Of a DNA stretch of 64,000 nucleotides, positions 25,298-36,271 are shown piece by piece. The first letter of the stretch is position 1. The number at the start of each line of letters is the position of its first letter. The notes beneath the pieces are model-generated. The model ran no database searches and was not told the DNA's origin. It worked only from the letters and a program-made list of their open reading frames with translations. This DNA is from Frondihabitans peucedani (lineage in GTDB: Bacteria > Actinomycetota > Actinomycetes > Actinomycetales > Microbacteriaceae). The stretch is taken from NCBI RefSeq assembly GCF_039537585.1, contig NZ_BAABAU010000003.1, positions 1-64,000 on the forward strand, read 5' to 3'. The position numbers and the translations under genes are program-made.

Positions 25298-26191
25298 TCA
25301 GATGGCGAGCTCTCCCGTGAACACCAGCTCGGCCGGACCGCTCAGCGAGACGTGCTCGCCGTCCTCCGTGGCGAACATGCGGACGCCGACGGTTCCGCCC
25401 GGGACGTCCACCCGCCACTGGTCGGGCGCGCTGGGGCCCGCGTAGTAGCGGACCGCGAGAGCTGCCGCCGCGGCGCCGGTGCCGCACGACAGCGTCTCGC
25501 CGGAGCCTCGTTCGTGGACGCGCATCGTGATCCTGCCCACGCCGTCGGCGACGAGCGGGTCGGACGGCACGACGAATTCGACGTTCGCGCCCTCGAGAGG
25601 CGCCGGCTCGATGATCGGGATGACCGTGAGATCGACCTTGGCAAGCTCGTCGGCGGTCGCCAGCGCGACCACGACGTGCGGGTTGCCGACGCTCAGCCCG
25701 AGCCCCGGCCGCACGGCGTGGAGATCGCGCGCCCGCACCTCGGGGTGCTCGTCGTCGAGGCGCCACCGCCCCAGGTCGACCTGGAACCCGCGGGCGTTGA
25801 GCTGCACGTCGCGGACGCCTGCGCGGGTGCCGATGGAGAGCGTCTCGCCCGGGGTCAGAGTCGCGAGACCCTGCTCGAGGAGGTATGCCGTGAAGACGCG
25901 GATGCCGTTGCCGCACATCTCGGCGGCGCTCCCGTCGGCGTTGTGGTAGTCCATGAACCACTCCGCGGCGTCGTCCTCCTCGAGGATCGCCCGCCCCTCG
26001 GGGTGGTTCTCGGACCGCACCGCGCGGATCACGCCGTCGCCGCCGACGCCGAAGTGGCGGTCTGCCAGCGCGCGGATGCGGTCGGGCGTCAGGTCGAAGT
26101 CGCCCTCCGGATCGGAGAACAGCACGAAGTCGTTGCCGGTGCCCTGACCCTTGGTGAATCGGACGGTGGTCGGCTGCGCGGTGGTGGTCAC
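25298..26191 (-). CDS. dapF: Diaminopimelate epimerase
   Basis: Interconverts LL- and meso-diaminopimelate for lysine and wall synthesis. The 297-aa protein has the catalytic Cys pair in [11 protein letters not shown] and [14 protein letters not shown] start overlaps the miaA stop (GTGA). Cofactor-independent. Works with dapA and dapB found elsewhere in the window. Confidence 0.97.
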   Translation of the reverse strand: MTTTAQPTTVRFTKGQGTGNDFVLFSDPEGDFDLTPDRIRALADRHFGVGGDGVIRAVRSENHPEGRAILEEDDAAEWFMDYHNADGSAAEMCGNGIRVFTAYLLEQGLATLTPGETLSIGTRAGVRDVQLNARGFQVDLGRWRLDDEHPEVRARDLHAVRPGLGLSVGNPHVVVALATADELAKVDLTVIPIIEPAPLEGANVEFVVPSDPLVADGVGRITMRVHERGSGETLSCGTGAAAAALAVRYYAGPSAPDQWRVDVPGGTVGVRMFATEDGEHVSLSGPAELVFTGELAI

Positions 26192-27177
26192 CCCAGCAGT
26201 GTATCGGCGGCCGCCTCCGCTGCCCCGGGAGTGCCGGATCGCGACCAGGACACCCGCGGATAGCGCCGGAACCAGCTCACCTGCCGACGCGCGTAGCGTC
26301 TCGTGAGCTGCTTCGTGGCATCCTGCGCCTCGCTCTCGGACAGGTCGCCGCGGACCTCGGCGATCGCCTGCGCGTAGCCGATCGCTCGAGAGGCGGTGAC
26401 GCCCTGTTCGAGCCCCTGCGGCAGGAGCGCGCGGACCTCGTCGACGAGGCCGTCACGCCACATCGCCTCGACGCGCCGGTCGAGGCGGTCGACCAGCACG
26501 CCGCGCTCCTCCTCCAGGCCGAAGAAGACGGCAGGATGCCACAGGGGCGCGTCGTCGGGGAGGCCCACGGCGAACGACTCCCCGGTGAGTTCGCCGACCT
26601 CGAGGGCGCGGGCGAGTCGGCGCCCGTTGTGAGGCCCGATCGCCGTGGCCGCTGCAGGATCGCGCTCCCGCAGCAGCTCGTGGAGGGCGCGAGCCCCCTC
26701 CCGCTCGAGCTGGTCTTCGTAGCGCGCGCGGATCTCGGGGTCGGTGCCCGGGAACCGGAAGTCGAAGGCCACGCCGCTGACGTAGAGGCCCGAACCACCG
26801 ACCAGGATCGGCACGCGGTCGCGGCGCAGGATGTCGTCGATCACGTCGCGCGCACGCCCCTGGTACCACTCGACGCTCGCCTCTGCGGTGACGTCGAGCT
26901 CGTCGAGGAGGTGGTGCGGGACGCCGCGACGCTCACCCGGCGACAGCTTGGCAGTGCCGACGTCCATGCCGCGGTAGAGCTGCATCGCGTCGGCGTTCAC
27001 GATCTCGGCTGCGGAGCCTCGTCGCGCGAGAGCGTCGGCGAGGTCGAGGGCGAAGGCGGATTTTCCGGTGCCCGTCGCGCCCACGACGACCGCGAGGCGC
27101 CCGGTCGCGTCGCCGGCGAGGCGCCCGGTCGCGTCGGCGGATCCGCGATCGGCGGGCGCAGGATCGGGGTGGCTCAC
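26188..27177 (-). CDS. miaA: tRNA dimethylallyltransferase
   Basis: Adds dimethylallyl to A37 of tRNAs reading U-starting codons. The 329-aa protein has P-loop [32 protein letters not shown] and [11 protein letters not shown]. The N-terminus contains a tandem 8-residue repeat, GDATGRLA, from a 24-bp-period DNA duplication (27092-27112 and 27116-27136). GTG start, 3 nt from the miaB stop. Confidence 0.96.
   Translation of the reverse strand: MSHPDPAPADRGSADATGRLAGDATGRLAVVVGATGTGKSAFALDLADALARRGSAAEIVNADAMQLYRGMDVGTAKLSPGERRGVPHHLLDELDVTAEASVEWYQGRARDVIDDILRRDRVPILVGGSGLYVSGVAFDFRFPGTDPEIRARYEDQLEREGARALHELLRERDPAAATAIGPHNGRRLARALEVGELTGESFAVGLPDDAPLWHPAVFFGLEEERGVLVDRLDRRVEAMWRDGLVDEVRALLPQGLEQGVTASRAIGYAQAIAEVRGDLSESEAQDATKQLTRRYARRQVSWFRRYPRVSWSRSGTPGAAEAAADTLLG
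27092..27136. repeat. 24-bp-period direct duplication inside miaA
   Basis: The 21-mer at 27092-27112 is repeated exactly at 27116-27136. It adds eight residues to the MiaA N-terminus ahead of the P-loop. Confidence 0.85.
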
Positions 27178-27180
27178 GAC

Positions 27181-28806
27181 CTAGCGCTGGCCGTCGGCGG
27201 GGTCGTAGATCGGGGTCGTCGCGACACGGAGCGTCGGGAGGCCGAGCGAGACGCGAGCGCCGGTGCCGGTGCCGGTGCCGGTGCCGGTGCCGGTGCCGGT
27301 GCCGGTGCCGTTAGTGGCGCCCGCATGCCCCGCTCCGCTCGTCGAGGACGGGACCGCGCAGCTCGCGATCTCGGCGGCGTCCCACGCGTCGCCGGCGCGG
27401 GTGCGCCGGACGGAGAACTCCGACCCGGGCGCGGCGTCGGCGATCAGGTAGAAGGGCTTCGCATCGGTGATCGTCGTCGTGACGACATCGCCCGGGCGGG
27501 GCGCCGGGGCGCCTTCGGGGACCTCGAAGTGGACGAGCCGTGAGTCTTCGGCACGGCCGGAGAGGCGGTGCGTGGCCTTGTCTTTGCGGCCCTCGCCGGT
27601 GGCGACGAGGATCTCGACGCGGCGTCCGACCTGCTTCTGGTTCTCTTCGGCGGAGATGCGGTCTTGGACGGCGACGAGACGCTCGTACCGCTCCTGAACG
27701 ACCTCCTTCGGGAGCTGGTCGGGCAGCGTGGCGGCCGGAGTGCCGGGCCGGATGGAGTACTGGAACGTGAAGGCGCTGGCGAAGCGGGCCTCTTCGACGA
27801 CGCGGAGCGTCTCGAGGAAGTCGGCTTCGGTCTCGCCGGGGAAGCCGACGATGATGTCGGTGCTGATCGCGGCGTTCGGGATCCGGGCGCGGACACGGTC
27901 GAGGATGCCGAGGAACTTCTCGCTCCGATAGCTGCGCCGCATCGCCTTCAGGATGCGGTCGGACCCCGATTGGAGCGGCATGTGCAGCTGGGGCATGACG
28001 CTCGGCGTCTCGGCCATCGCGTCGATGACGTCGTCGGTGAAGGCGGCGGGGTGCGGACTCGTGAAGCGGATGCGCTCGAGGCCGGGGATCGTGCCCACGG
28101 CGCGGAGGAGCTTGGCGAACGCGCCGCGGTCGCCGAACTCGACGCCGTACGAGTTGACGTTCTGGCCGAGGAGCGTGACCTCGACGGCCCCGTCGTCGAC
28201 CAGCGCCCGGATCTCGCTCAGGATGTCGCCGGGACGGCGGTCTTTCTCCTTGCCGCGGAGCGCGGGCACGATGCAGAACGTGCAGGTGTTGTTGCAACCG
28301 ACCGAGATGGAGACCCAGCCGCTGTAGGTCGAGTCGCGCTTCGTCGGCAGCGTCGAGGGGAACACGTCGAGGGACTCGAGGATCTCCAGCTGCGCCTCGT
28401 CGTTGTGCCGGGCCCGCTCGAGGAGCGTGGGCAGCGCGCCCATGTTGTGCGTGCCGAAGACCACGTCGACCCACGGGGCCTTCTCGAGGATGACGGACTT
28501 GTCTTTCTGGGCGAGGCAGCCGCCGACCGCGATCTGCATGCCCGCGTGGTCGCGCTTCAGGGCGGCCAGGTGCCCGAGGGTGCCGTAGAGCTTGTTGTCG
28601 GCGTTCTCGCGGACGGCGCAGGTGTTGATGACGACGATGTCGGCTTGTCGGCCCGCGGCGGGAAGGTAGCCGGCGGCCTCCAGCGACCCGCTCAGGCGCT
28701 CCGAGTCGTGCACGTTCATCTGACAGCCGAAGGTGCGGACCTCGTAGGTGCGCGGCGCCGCTGCTGCTGCGCTGGGGGTGGGACTGCTCTCGAGGACCGT
28801 CGACAT
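27181..28806 (-). CDS. miaB: tRNA-2-methylthio-N6-dimethylallyladenosine synthase
   Basis: Radical-SAM methylthiotransferase acting on the MiaA product. The 541-aa protein has N-terminal cluster Cys in [15 protein letters not shown] and GGCLAQ, the radical-SAM motif CNNTCTFC and a C-terminal TRAM domain. After TRAM comes a tail of about 65 residues holding a long Gly-Thr repeat from a hexanucleotide microsatellite; most homologues end earlier. Start ATG with GGAG upstream. Confidence 0.96.
   Translation of the reverse strand: MSTVLESSPTPSAAAAAPRTYEVRTFGCQMNVHDSERLSGSLEAAGYLPAAGRQADIVVINTCAVRENADNKLYGTLGHLAALKRDHAGMQIAVGGCLAQKDKSVILEKAPWVDVVFGTHNMGALPTLLERARHNDEAQLEILESLDVFPSTLPTKRDSTYSGWVSISVGCNNTCTFCIVPALRGKEKDRRPGDILSEIRALVDDGAVEVTLLGQNVNSYGVEFGDRGAFAKLLRAVGTIPGLERIRFTSPHPAAFTDDVIDAMAETPSVMPQLHMPLQSGSDRILKAMRRSYRSEKFLGILDRVRARIPNAAISTDIIVGFPGETEADFLETLRVVEEARFASAFTFQYSIRPGTPAATLPDQLPKEVVQERYERLVAVQDRISAEENQKQVGRRVEILVATGEGRKDKATHRLSGRAEDSRLVHFEVPEGAPAPRPGDVVTTTITDAKPFYLIADAAPGSEFSVRRTRAGDAWDAAEIASCAVPSSTSGAGHAGATNGTGTGTGTGTGTGTGTGARVSLGLPTLRVATTPIYDPADGQR
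27261..27308. repeat. Hexanucleotide tandem repeat in the miaB tail
   Basis: Eight perfect copies of CGGTGC (48 bp). On the coding strand it encodes alternating Gly-Thr. Each unit is two codons, so copy-number change keeps the frame. Confidence 0.95.
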
Positions 28807-28901
28807 AGTGCTCCAGTGTAAATCGTCAGGCCGTCGACCGAGTCGCAGTCGAACCGTCGACCCGCCGCCGCATCCGGGGTCTCAGCGTGCTGCGACAGTC
28901 G

Positions 28902-29837
28902 TCACTCGAAGCGGACGCCGCCGCCTCGGCCCCCGCGGGGAAGAGCCTTCTCGACCGCGCGGCGGATCACCTCGGACCGGTAGCCGCGTCGCATCAGGAA
29001 GGCGTTCAGTCGCCTCTCGGCCGTCGCCTGATCGAGGCCGCGCAGCTGGCCCGCCCTCTTCAGAGCCCACTCGTCGCAGCGCGCCTGCTCTTCGTCGTCG
29101 TCGATCTCGGAGACGGCCTGTTCGATCGCCTCCTGGGCGATGCCCCGCTGCCGCAGCTCGGCGGTGATGGCCTGCTTGCCGAGGCCCTTGCGGTCTTGCT
29201 TGGTGCGGACCAGGTTCTCGGCCAGCTCCGCGTCGTCGAGCAGCCCCACCCGCTCGAGCCGCTCGACCTCGGCGATCACGACCTCCTCGGGGAGGTCGCG
29301 CGACCGCAGTGTCTTGGCCATCTCGTGCGACGACACCCCTCGGCGACTCAGCGCGTGCAGGCTGATGTTCTCAGCCCGCTTCTGCGCTGCCTCGAGGCCT
29401 TCCGGCTCGGGCTCGGGCGGCTCGTCGTCGTCGAACCGCACGCCGCTGTCGGGGCCCTCGGTCTTCGCGGCGAAGGCGGCGTACGTCGGCAGAGGGCTCA
29501 CGATCGCGGTGGCGTCACCGTCGACAGCGCGGAGGGCAGAGGCCCGCCGCCGAGTGCTGGGGTGCGTGCTCGTGCCTGCTCCCCCGTCGGCGCGCCCGTC
29601 AGAGGCACTGCCCGCAGCATCATCGCCACTGTGTTCGATGGCGCCAGCCTCAGCGGCCCCGGCCTCAGCGGCACCGGCCTCATCGGCCCCGGGAGTCGCG
29701 CTCAGGGCCCAGCCGTCAGCAGTCTCGCCTGCCGAGGCCGCGGCGCCCGAGGCACGGCCGGACGACCGCCCGGAGCCCGGCGACTTCGCTCCGAAGAGCG
29801 GAGTCACCGGAGCGAGGCGGTCGTCGTGCTCCGTCAC
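28902..29837 (-). CDS. recX: Regulatory protein RecX with a long N-terminal extension
   Basis: Modulates RecA filaments. The RecX domain (three-helix repeats) occupies about residues 150-311, with [18 protein letters not shown] and a C-terminal [18 protein letters not shown]. The first 130-150 residues are Ala/Gly/Asp/Pro-rich and look disordered, including [13 protein letters not shown] repeats. GTG start overlaps the recA stop (GTGA), so the extension is in the natural frame, though a later start cannot be ruled out. Confidence 0.9.
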   Translation of the reverse strand: MTEHDDRLAPVTPLFGAKSPGSGRSSGRASGAAASAGETADGWALSATPGADEAGAAEAGAAEAGAIEHSGDDAAGSASDGRADGGAGTSTHPSTRRRASALRAVDGDATAIVSPLPTYAAFAAKTEGPDSGVRFDDDEPPEPEPEGLEAAQKRAENISLHALSRRGVSSHEMAKTLRSRDLPEEVVIAEVERLERVGLLDDAELAENLVRTKQDRKGLGKQAITAELRQRGIAQEAIEQAVSEIDDDEEQARCDEWALKRAGQLRGLDQATAERRLNAFLMRRGYRSEVIRRAVEKALPRGGRGGGVRFE

Positions 29838-30925
29838 GCGCCCTTGCGCTCAGCCAGCTTGCGCTGGATGGGCTCGACGGGTGCAGCAGCGGAAGCCGCA
29901 TCGGTTGCGGCCTTGGCGGCAGCCCCGTCGGCTCCGACGCCGAGCTTGGCGAGGATCTTCTGCTCGATCTCGTCGGCGATGGCCTTGTTCTGCAGCAGGA
30001 AGTTGCGCGAGTTCTCTTTGCCCTGGCCGAGCTGGTCGCCTTCGTAGGTGTACCAGGCGCCCGACTTGCGGACGATGCTGTGCTCGACACCGAAGTCGAT
30101 CAGGCTGCCCTCGCGGGAGATGCCGACGCCGTACAGGATGTCGAACTCGGCCTGCTTGAAGGGCGGAGCCATCTTGTTCTTGACGACCTTCACGCGCGTG
30201 CGGTTGCCCACCGCGTCGCTGCCGTCTTTCAGGGTCTCGATGCGGCGGATGTCGAGCCGTACCGAGGCGTAGAACTTCAGCGCCTTGCCGCCCGCGGTGG
30301 TCTCGGGGCTTCCGAAGAACACGCCGATCTTCTCGCGGAGCTGGTTGATGAAGATCATCGTGGTGCCGGTCTGGTTGAGACCACCGGTGAGCTTTCGGAG
30401 GGCCTGCGACATGAGTCGCGCCTGGAGGCCGACGTGGGAGTCGCCCATCTCGCCCTCGATCTCGGCGCGGGGCACCAGGGCCGCCACGGAGTCGATGACG
30501 ACGAGGTCGATGGACCCGGATCGGACGAGCATGTCGGCGATCTCGAGGGCCTGCTCACCGGTGTCGGGCTGCGACACGAGGAGGGCGTCGATGTCGACGC
30601 CGAGCTTCTTGGCGTACTCGGGGTCGAGCGCGTGCTCGGCGTCGATGAAGGCGGCGATACCGCCGGCCTTCTGCGCGTTGGCGATGGCGTGCAGCGTCAG
30701 CGTCGTCTTTCCCGAGGACTCGGGGCCGTAAATCTCGACGATGCGGCCACGCGGAAGACCACCGATGCCGAGGGCGACGTCGAGGGCGATCGAGCCGGTG
30801 GGGATGATGGCGACGGGGGCGCGGTCGTCGCTGCCCAGCCTCATCACCGCACCCTTGCCGAACTGACGGTCGATCTGGGCGAGAGCGGTCTCGAGGGCCT
30901 TCTCGCGATCAGCAACTGAGGGCAT
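29834..30925 (-). CDS. recA: Recombinase RecA
   Basis: Strand-exchange ATPase and LexA co-protease. The 363-aa protein has Walker A GPESSGKT at residues 67-74, Walker [11 protein letters not shown], and the DNA-binding loop with [17 protein letters not shown]. The tail is Ala-rich. Strong RBS AAGGAGA. About 230-240 bp upstream is a perfect SOS box. Confidence 0.98.
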   Translation of the reverse strand: MPSVADREKALETALAQIDRQFGKGAVMRLGSDDRAPVAIIPTGSIALDVALGIGGLPRGRIVEIYGPESSGKTTLTLHAIANAQKAGGIAAFIDAEHALDPEYAKKLGVDIDALLVSQPDTGEQALEIADMLVRSGSIDLVVIDSVAALVPRAEIEGEMGDSHVGLQARLMSQALRKLTGGLNQTGTTMIFINQLREKIGVFFGSPETTAGGKALKFYASVRLDIRRIETLKDGSDAVGNRTRVKVVKNKMAPPFKQAEFDILYGVGISREGSLIDFGVEHSIVRKSGAWYTYEGDQLGQGKENSRNFLLQNKAIADEIEQKILAKLGVGADGAAAKAATDAASAAAPVEPIQRKLAERKGA

Positions 30926-31166
30926 GGTGTTCTCCTTGTGACTGTCACCGTCGCGGCCACGGCCGAAGGGTGAGAAGCGGTGCGCCTATAGGCTGTCGCG
31001 TCTTCGTCGGCCGGTGGAGCAAGGCCGCCGTGTCTACGACAAGGCTCTGGGGTGCGCTGTTGTCCGGAACGTTACGGGCGGCCACCGACACTCGAGAGCG
31101 ACGTGCGACTACCTGTGGAGAACCGGGCGGAAGTGCGCCCCTGTGAGGATGAGGCTAGCACTCGAC

Positions 31167-31180
31167 CGAACACACGTTCG
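31167..31180. promoter_or_regulatory. SOS box upstream of recA
   Basis: CGAACACACGTTCG is a perfect match to CGAAC-N4-GTTCG. On the minus strand a TAGCCT -10-like box (31157-31152) lies 9 nt downstream, predicting a recA leader of roughly 220 nt. The rest of the 30926-31249 gap has no plausible gene; it contains one GATCCTGC copy (31204). Confidence 0.9.
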
Positions 31181-31249
31181 AGTGGCGCGGCCGCGTGTCG
31201 CGCGATCCTGCAGGGCCTGCTTCTGACGTTCGTGCGCAGAAGAGCCGGG

Positions 31250-31474
31250 CTAGGTGCGGGGCTTCGGCAGGCCGACGCCGTAGCGCCGCTCGGGCGGCAC
31301 GCCCTCGACCTCACAGAGCGCCAGCCACACGTCGCGCGGGTCTTCGCCGCGCGTGACGGCCTCGTCGGCGGTCGCGTTGCCGAAGGCGGGCAGGACGACG
31401 TCGCGGGTCACGACGCGGCCGTACCCCTCGCCGAACTCGTCGACGACGGCCCGGGCGAATTCACTCTTGCGCAC
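31250..31474 (-). CDS. DUF3046 family protein
   Basis: A 74-aa protein with the DUF3046 pattern: MRKSEFARAVVDEFGEGYGR, then DVVLPAFGNATADEAVTRGE and DPRDVWLALCE. It is conserved next to recA in actinobacteria. Function unknown. Confidence 0.88.
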   Translation of the reverse strand: MRKSEFARAVVDEFGEGYGRVVTRDVVLPAFGNATADEAVTRGEDPRDVWLALCEVEGVPPERRYGVGLPKPRT

Positions 31475-31527
31475 GAGGCGAGGGTACCTTCCTGGAGGTC
31501 CGGAGGCTCAGCGAGAGCCGGGAAACA

Positions 31528-31556
31528 CGAACGCCCCGACGATGTCGGGGCGTTCG
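31528..31556. terminator. Terminator downstream of clgR
   Basis: A 12-bp perfect stem, CGAACGCCCCGA with TCGGGGCGTTCG, and a 5-nt loop, followed on the minus strand by GTGTTTCCC. It separates clgR from the DUF3046/recA transcription unit. Confidence 0.8.
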
Positions 31557-31574
31557 CTTCGGAGCCGGTGCGTT

Positions 31575-31883
31575 CTACCGGACCGCGAGGTCGGCGTCGA
31601 ACTCGGCGACGAGGTCGTCGGGGAGCGTGTCGGGGACGGGGCTGAGCCCCTCGAGGACCGCCATGCGGTCTCCGACCTCACGCATGATGGTGGAAATGGG
31701 CGTCTCGAGAGCATCCGCAACCGAAGCGAGGATCTCGGAGCTGGCCTCTTTCTGACCGCGCTCGACCTCGCTCAGGTAACCGAGCGCGACGCTGGCCTTC
31801 GAAGCGACCTGGCGGAGCGTGCGGCCTTTCTGCAGGCGGAAGTCACGAAGGACGTCACCGATTTCTTGACGTACGAGAACCAT
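31575..31883 (-). CDS. clgR: XRE-family transcription activator ClgR
   Basis: Activates clp protease genes and, in relatives, recA. The 102-aa protein has a helix-turn-helix from LRQVASKASVALGYLSEVER. ATG at 31883 has an excellent RBS (AGGAGGAGGG); an earlier in-frame start was rejected for that reason. In mycobacteria clgR also lies between pgsA-type and recA genes. Confidence 0.9.
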   Translation of the reverse strand: MVLVRQEIGDVLRDFRLQKGRTLRQVASKASVALGYLSEVERGQKEASSEILASVADALETPISTIMREVGDRMAVLEGLSPVPDTLPDDLVAEFDADLAVR

Positions 31884-32027
31884 AGGACCCTCCTCCTGAG
31901 GACGACCCACCGTGATCGAAGTACCAGGTGGGTGAGTAACACTAATGCGACCGCTGCTGTAACCATAGCCAGCAGACTTTGAATGCGCCGTGTGTACCTG
32001 CGAGTTGTAACGCGACCGAAACCCGCG

Positions 32028-32519
32028 CTATTCCCGAGATCGCTGGAGCAGCCTCTCAGCCGCCGCAAGGGATTCGGACACGGTGGCCCTGCGGATTGCC
32101 TCGCGGTCGCCCTCGAGAGAGAGAGCTGTCACATCGACGTGGGAGCCGAGCGAGACACCGACGTAGACGGTGCCGACCGGCTTGCCGTCTTGCGGGTCGG
32201 GCCCGGCGACACCCGTCGTCGAGATGCCGACGTCGGCCGGGCGGCCGTCGACGGTCAGGCGCTGGCGGACGCCCTGGGCCATCTGAGCCGCGACGTCGGG
32301 GTGCACGGCTCCCTCGCGCTCGAGCAGGCCGGCGTCGACGCCGAGGAGGGAGTGCTTGAGCAGAGTCTGGTAGGCGACGACGCCGCCCGCGACGACGGCG
32401 GACGCCCCCGGTACGGAGACCAGCTCGGCGACGACCAGCCCGCCCGTCAGCGACTCGGCGACTGCGACGGTCAGGCCGGCCGAGCGGAGCTCGGCGACCA
32501 GATCGACGGCGGTGGTCAC
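32028..32519 (-). CDS. cinA: CinA-family protein (nicotinamide-nucleotide amidase domain)
   Basis: A 163-aa stand-alone CinA C-terminal/PncC domain, which deamidates NMN. Conserved parts are VAVAESLTGGLVVAELVSVPGAS and GISTTGVAGPD with KPVGTVYVG. The GTG start overlaps the pgsA stop (GTGA). The N-terminal molybdopterin-like domain of full CinA is absent, as usual for PncC. Confidence 0.92.
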   Translation of the reverse strand: MTTAVDLVAELRSAGLTVAVAESLTGGLVVAELVSVPGASAVVAGGVVAYQTLLKHSLLGVDAGLLEREGAVHPDVAAQMAQGVRQRLTVDGRPADVGISTTGVAGPDPQDGKPVGTVYVGVSLGSHVDVTALSLEGDREAIRRATVSESLAAAERLLQRSRE

Positions 32520-33172
32520 GCTGCCCCGCCGGAGCGGCTCCGCGAGTGCAGGAGCGCCACCCGCATGTAGTCGAGCCCCGACAGGATCGTCGCCACGAAC
32601 GCCGCCGACATGACGACGATGTTCACGTAGTCGAACCAGTGGCCGAACCAGTGCACGAACGGGAACAGGGCGAGCGTCAGCGCGACCCCCTGGAGCAGGG
32701 TCTTGAGCTTGCCGCCGCGAGAGGCGGCGATGACGCGGTCGCGGAGCGCGATGAACCGGTAGACGGTGATGCCGACCTCCCGGACCAGGATGAGGACGGT
32801 CACCCACCAGGGCAGCTCGCCGAGCACCGACAGGACGATGAACGCCCCGCCGGTCAGGACCTTGTCGGCCAGAGGGTCGACGATCTTGCCGAAGTCGGAC
32901 ACCAGGTTCTGACGGCGGGCGAGGAACCCGTCGAGGCTGTCGGTCAGGATCGCGACCACGAAGATGACGGCCGCCCAGACGCGGAGCGCACCGTCGGCGT
33001 GGTCGTCGGCGATCAGCAGGACGAAGAACACCGGGGCCATCAGGATGCGGACCACCGTGATGATGTTGGCGATGTTCGCCGTCGATGCGGGCCCGTCGCC
33101 GCGGCTGACGATCCGCCCGGTCAGGGGGAAGGCCTTGGCACGAGGGGTGTCGCCGTTCGGTGAGGAGCTCAT
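32516..33172 (-). CDS. pgsA: CDP-diacylglycerol--glycerol-3-phosphate 3-phosphatidyltransferase
   Basis: Makes phosphatidylglycerophosphate at the membrane. The 218-aa protein has the CDP-alcohol transferase motif DGFLARRQ...GKIVDPLADK with all Asp residues, within several membrane spans (about residues 35-60, 65-80, 110-130, 155-205). It starts 4 nt after the ftsK stop. Confidence 0.94.
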   Translation of the reverse strand: MSSSPNGDTPRAKAFPLTGRIVSRGDGPASTANIANIITVVRILMAPVFFVLLIADDHADGALRVWAAVIFVVAILTDSLDGFLARRQNLVSDFGKIVDPLADKVLTGGAFIVLSVLGELPWWVTVLILVREVGITVYRFIALRDRVIAASRGGKLKTLLQGVALTLALFPFVHWFGHWFDYVNIVVMSAAFVATILSGLDYMRVALLHSRSRSGGAA

Positions 33173-33176
33173 GGAC

Positions 33177-36164
33177 TCAGTCTCGTCCTGTCAGGCCCCA
33201 GGCGTCTTCGGACCCGTCGTCGCCGTCGACCTCCTCGTAGCCGCGGGTCAGGTCGCCGACCGGGTCGGCGGAGTAGCGGTCGCCCGCCGAGCGGTCGCCG
33301 CCCGCGCGCTCCGCCGGAGCGTCGGGACGCGGTGCGTAGCGCGGGTCGTCGACCGTCGGGCTGGCCGGCGCCGAGCCCTGGGAGCCTCCCTCGAGGCCGC
33401 GGAGCTTCGCGAGGACGCCGGGCAGCTGCTCGACGGTCACGAGGACGTCGCGCGCCTTGGAGCCCTCGGACGGGCCGACGATCTCGCGGGACTCCATGAG
33501 GTCCATCAGGCGCCCGGCCTTGGCGAATCCGACGCGGAGCTTGCGCTGCAGCATCGAGGTCGAGCCGAACTGCGTCGAGACGACGAGCTCGGCCGCCGCG
33601 AGGAGGAGCTCGAGGTCGTCGCCGATGTCGCCGTCGATCTCTTTCTTCTCGACCACGGCCGCGACGTCGGAGCGGTACTCGGGCCGCGCCTGCCGCGTGA
33701 CGTGCGCGACCACGTCGTTGATCTCGCTCTCCTGGACCCAGGCGCCCTGGATGCGCATGGCCTTGGAGGCGCCCATGGGGAGGAAGAGGCCGTCGCCCTG
33801 GCCGATCAGCTTGTCGGCGCCCGGCTGGTCGAGGATGACGCGGGAGTCGGTGACGCTCGCCACGGCGAACGCCAGGCGCGACGGCACGTTGGCCTTGATG
33901 AGGCCCGTGACGACGTCCACGGACGGCCGCTGCGTGGCGAGCACGAGGTGGATGCCGGACGCGCGGGCGAGCTGCGTGATGCGGACGATGGAGTCCTCGA
34001 CGTCGCGCGGCGCGACCATCATCAGGTCGGCGAGCTCGTCGACGACCACGAGGAGGTAGGGGTAGGGCTTGAGCGAGCGCTCGCTCCCCTGCGGCAGGAC
34101 GATCTCGTTGTTCACGACCGCCTTGTTGAAGTCGTCGATGTGACGGAAGCCGAACGACGCGAGATCGTCGTACCGCATGTCCATCTCCTTCACGACCCAC
34201 TGGAGAGCCTCGGCGGCCTTCTTGGAGTTCGTGATGATCGGCGTGATCAGGTGCGGGATGCCCGCGTAGATCGACAGCTCGACGCGCTTCGGGTCGATCA
34301 GCACCATGCGGACGTCGGTCGGCTTCGCGCGCATCAGGAGCGAGGTGATCAGCGTGTTGATGAAGATCGACTTGCCGGAGCCGGTCGACCCGGCGACCAG
34401 GAGGTGCGGCATCTTCGCGAGGTTCGCCACGACGTAGCCGCCCTCGACGTCTTTGCCGACGCCGATGGTCATCGGGTGGGTGCTCTTCGTCGCCGTGGAG
34501 GAGCGCAGGACGTCGCCGAGCGACACGATCTCGCGGTCGGTGTTGGGGATCTCGACACCGATGGCGCTCTTGCCGGGGATCGGCGACAGGATCCGCACCT
34601 CGTTGGAGGCGACGGCGTACGAGAGGTTCTTCGACAGCGCGGTGACCTTCTCGACCTTGACGCCCGGGCCGAGCTCGATCTCGTAGCGCGTCACGGTCGG
34701 GCCGCGCGAGAAGCCGACGACGCGGGCGTCGACGGAGAACTGCGTCAGCACCTCGGTGATGGCGGCGACGATGGTGTCGTTCGCCTCGCTCCGGGTCTTC
34801 GCAGGATCGCCCGGACTCAGCGTCGAGACGGCCGGGAGACGGTAGGGCGCGGCGTCGTCGTCGACGAGGTCGAGGCGCTGCGGCTCGTCGGCCTCGTCGG
34901 GCTCGAAGAACTCCGAGGCGGCGTCGGACGGGCCGAGGCTCGCGGCCGGAACGACGGGCCCCGCGGGTGCCGCCGCGGTCGCGGGGAGGCTCGGGAGGAC
35001 CGTCGTCGCGGAGTCGTCGCCCGACAGGTGACGGACGGCCTCTTCTGCGAAGCCAAGGTCGCTCAGCAGGTCTGTCTCGGCAGTCGCCGCGGCGGCGGCG
35101 CCGAACGGCTCGGGCGCCCCGGCCGTGGACGGCACGACTGGCGCGGGCACCGGGGGCTGCCCCTCGATGATGTCGGTGAACGACGCGGACTCCCCTCGAC
35201 GGCCTCGGCGCTTGCGCGAGCCCAGGCCCTCGGTCGGTGCCGTCTCGGCCACGACGGGGGTGTCGTACGCGGGGTCTTCTTCGCGGCCGCTCTTGTTGCG
35301 GCGCCACCACGGGAGCGAGTCGGCGTCTTCGTCGTCGACGCCGTCGATCGGCTGCTGCCCGGTCTCGTCTCGGCCGCGAGAGGGCGCGGAGGCAGCATCG
35401 TCGGGCCCGGGGGCGTCGAAGAGGTAGGCGTACAGCTCGTGGACGCGTCGGCCGATGTGGTTCGGCGGCGTCTTCGTGACGATCAGGATCGACAGCGCCA
35501 GGACGAAGCAGACCACCGGGACCGCCACCCAGACGGTGAGGAGGTTGACCATCCACGACGCGACGACCCAGCCGAGGATGCCGCCGCCCGCTGCGAGGCC
35601 GGCCATGCCGTCGGACGCGACGGGACGCCCGCCGTAGATGTGGCAGAGACCGCTGATCGAGACGACGAGGAGGCCGAGCCCGATGCCGATCCTGGTGTTG
35701 TCGTGCACGGAGGAGGGGTGTCGGAACAGCCAGCCGGCGAAGACCACCATGATGACCGGCAGGGCGTAGGCGACGCGGCCGAAGAGCCCGCCGAACGTGT
35801 AGTGGTCGAGAGCCATCGCGATCGGGTCGGCCGGATTCAGCCACTCGACGACGGCGCCGGCGACCGCGAGGAGCACCAGGAAGAAGGGCACGCCGTCGCG
35901 GCGCTCCGCAGGATCGAGGGACTCTTTGCCGAGGACGCGGAAGCCCGCGCCGACGATGTGGGCGAGGCCGAGCCACGCGCGCGTGCCGAGACCGGGGCCC
36001 TCGTGCACCGGCACGGGGGCGCGGGTGGCGGGCGCCTTGGACGCGGGGAGCCGCTTGGTCGCGGCGGCGCCGGAGCGCGAGGAACCGCGCGCCGGAGCCT
36101 TCGTCGACACAGGGGTCTTCGAAGACGCGCGAGGGCGCGACGACGGTTTCGTGCTCGTAGCCAT
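33177..36164 (-). CDS. ftsK: DNA translocase FtsK
   Basis: Septal DNA pump for chromosome segregation. The 995-aa protein has a basic N-terminus, four or five membrane spans (about 60-230), a long acidic linker (250-480), the RecA-like motor with Walker [10 protein letters not shown] near residue 590, and a C-terminal gamma domain ([21 protein letters not shown]). TACCTT stands 6 nt before the ATG, so the mRNA may be leaderless. GTNAC repeats lie upstream. Confidence 0.97.
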   Translation of the reverse strand: MATSTKPSSRPRASSKTPVSTKAPARGSSRSGAAATKRLPASKAPATRAPVPVHEGPGLGTRAWLGLAHIVGAGFRVLGKESLDPAERRDGVPFFLVLLAVAGAVVEWLNPADPIAMALDHYTFGGLFGRVAYALPVIMVVFAGWLFRHPSSVHDNTRIGIGLGLLVVSISGLCHIYGGRPVASDGMAGLAAGGGILGWVVASWMVNLLTVWVAVPVVCFVLALSILIVTKTPPNHIGRRVHELYAYLFDAPGPDDAASAPSRGRDETGQQPIDGVDDEDADSLPWWRRNKSGREEDPAYDTPVVAETAPTEGLGSRKRRGRRGESASFTDIIEGQPPVPAPVVPSTAGAPEPFGAAAAATAETDLLSDLGFAEEAVRHLSGDDSATTVLPSLPATAAAPAGPVVPAASLGPSDAASEFFEPDEADEPQRLDLVDDDAAPYRLPAVSTLSPGDPAKTRSEANDTIVAAITEVLTQFSVDARVVGFSRGPTVTRYEIELGPGVKVEKVTALSKNLSYAVASNEVRILSPIPGKSAIGVEIPNTDREIVSLGDVLRSSTATKSTHPMTIGVGKDVEGGYVVANLAKMPHLLVAGSTGSGKSIFINTLITSLLMRAKPTDVRMVLIDPKRVELSIYAGIPHLITPIITNSKKAAEALQWVVKEMDMRYDDLASFGFRHIDDFNKAVVNNEIVLPQGSERSLKPYPYLLVVVDELADLMMVAPRDVEDSIVRITQLARASGIHLVLATQRPSVDVVTGLIKANVPSRLAFAVASVTDSRVILDQPGADKLIGQGDGLFLPMGASKAMRIQGAWVQESEINDVVAHVTRQARPEYRSDVAAVVEKKEIDGDIGDDLELLLAAAELVVSTQFGSTSMLQRKLRVGFAKAGRLMDLMESREIVGPSEGSKARDVLVTVEQLPGVLAKLRGLEGGSQGSAPASPTVDDPRYAPRPDAPAERAGGDRSAGDRYSADPVGDLTRGYEEVDGDDGSEDAWGLTGRD

Positions 36165-36214
36165 GCCGCAAAGGTACAGGCCGCCACCGTCAGCAGGCTC
36201 GTTCGGAGGCGCGT

Positions 36215-36235
36215 GTCACCAGTCACACCAGTAAC
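36215..36235 (+). promoter_or_regulatory. GTNAC direct repeats upstream of ftsK
   Basis: On the plus strand GTCAC (36215), GTCAC (36222) and GTAAC (36231); the last two are 9 bp apart, in the form GTNAC-N4-GTNAC. This resembles binding sites reported for the response regulator MtrA. They lie 39-60 bp upstream of the ftsK -10 box. The factor is inferred from memory of the motif. Confidence 0.5.
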
Positions 36236-36271
36236 ACGCGCCCCACGAGGAGGGCCGGGATCGGCCGGGGA

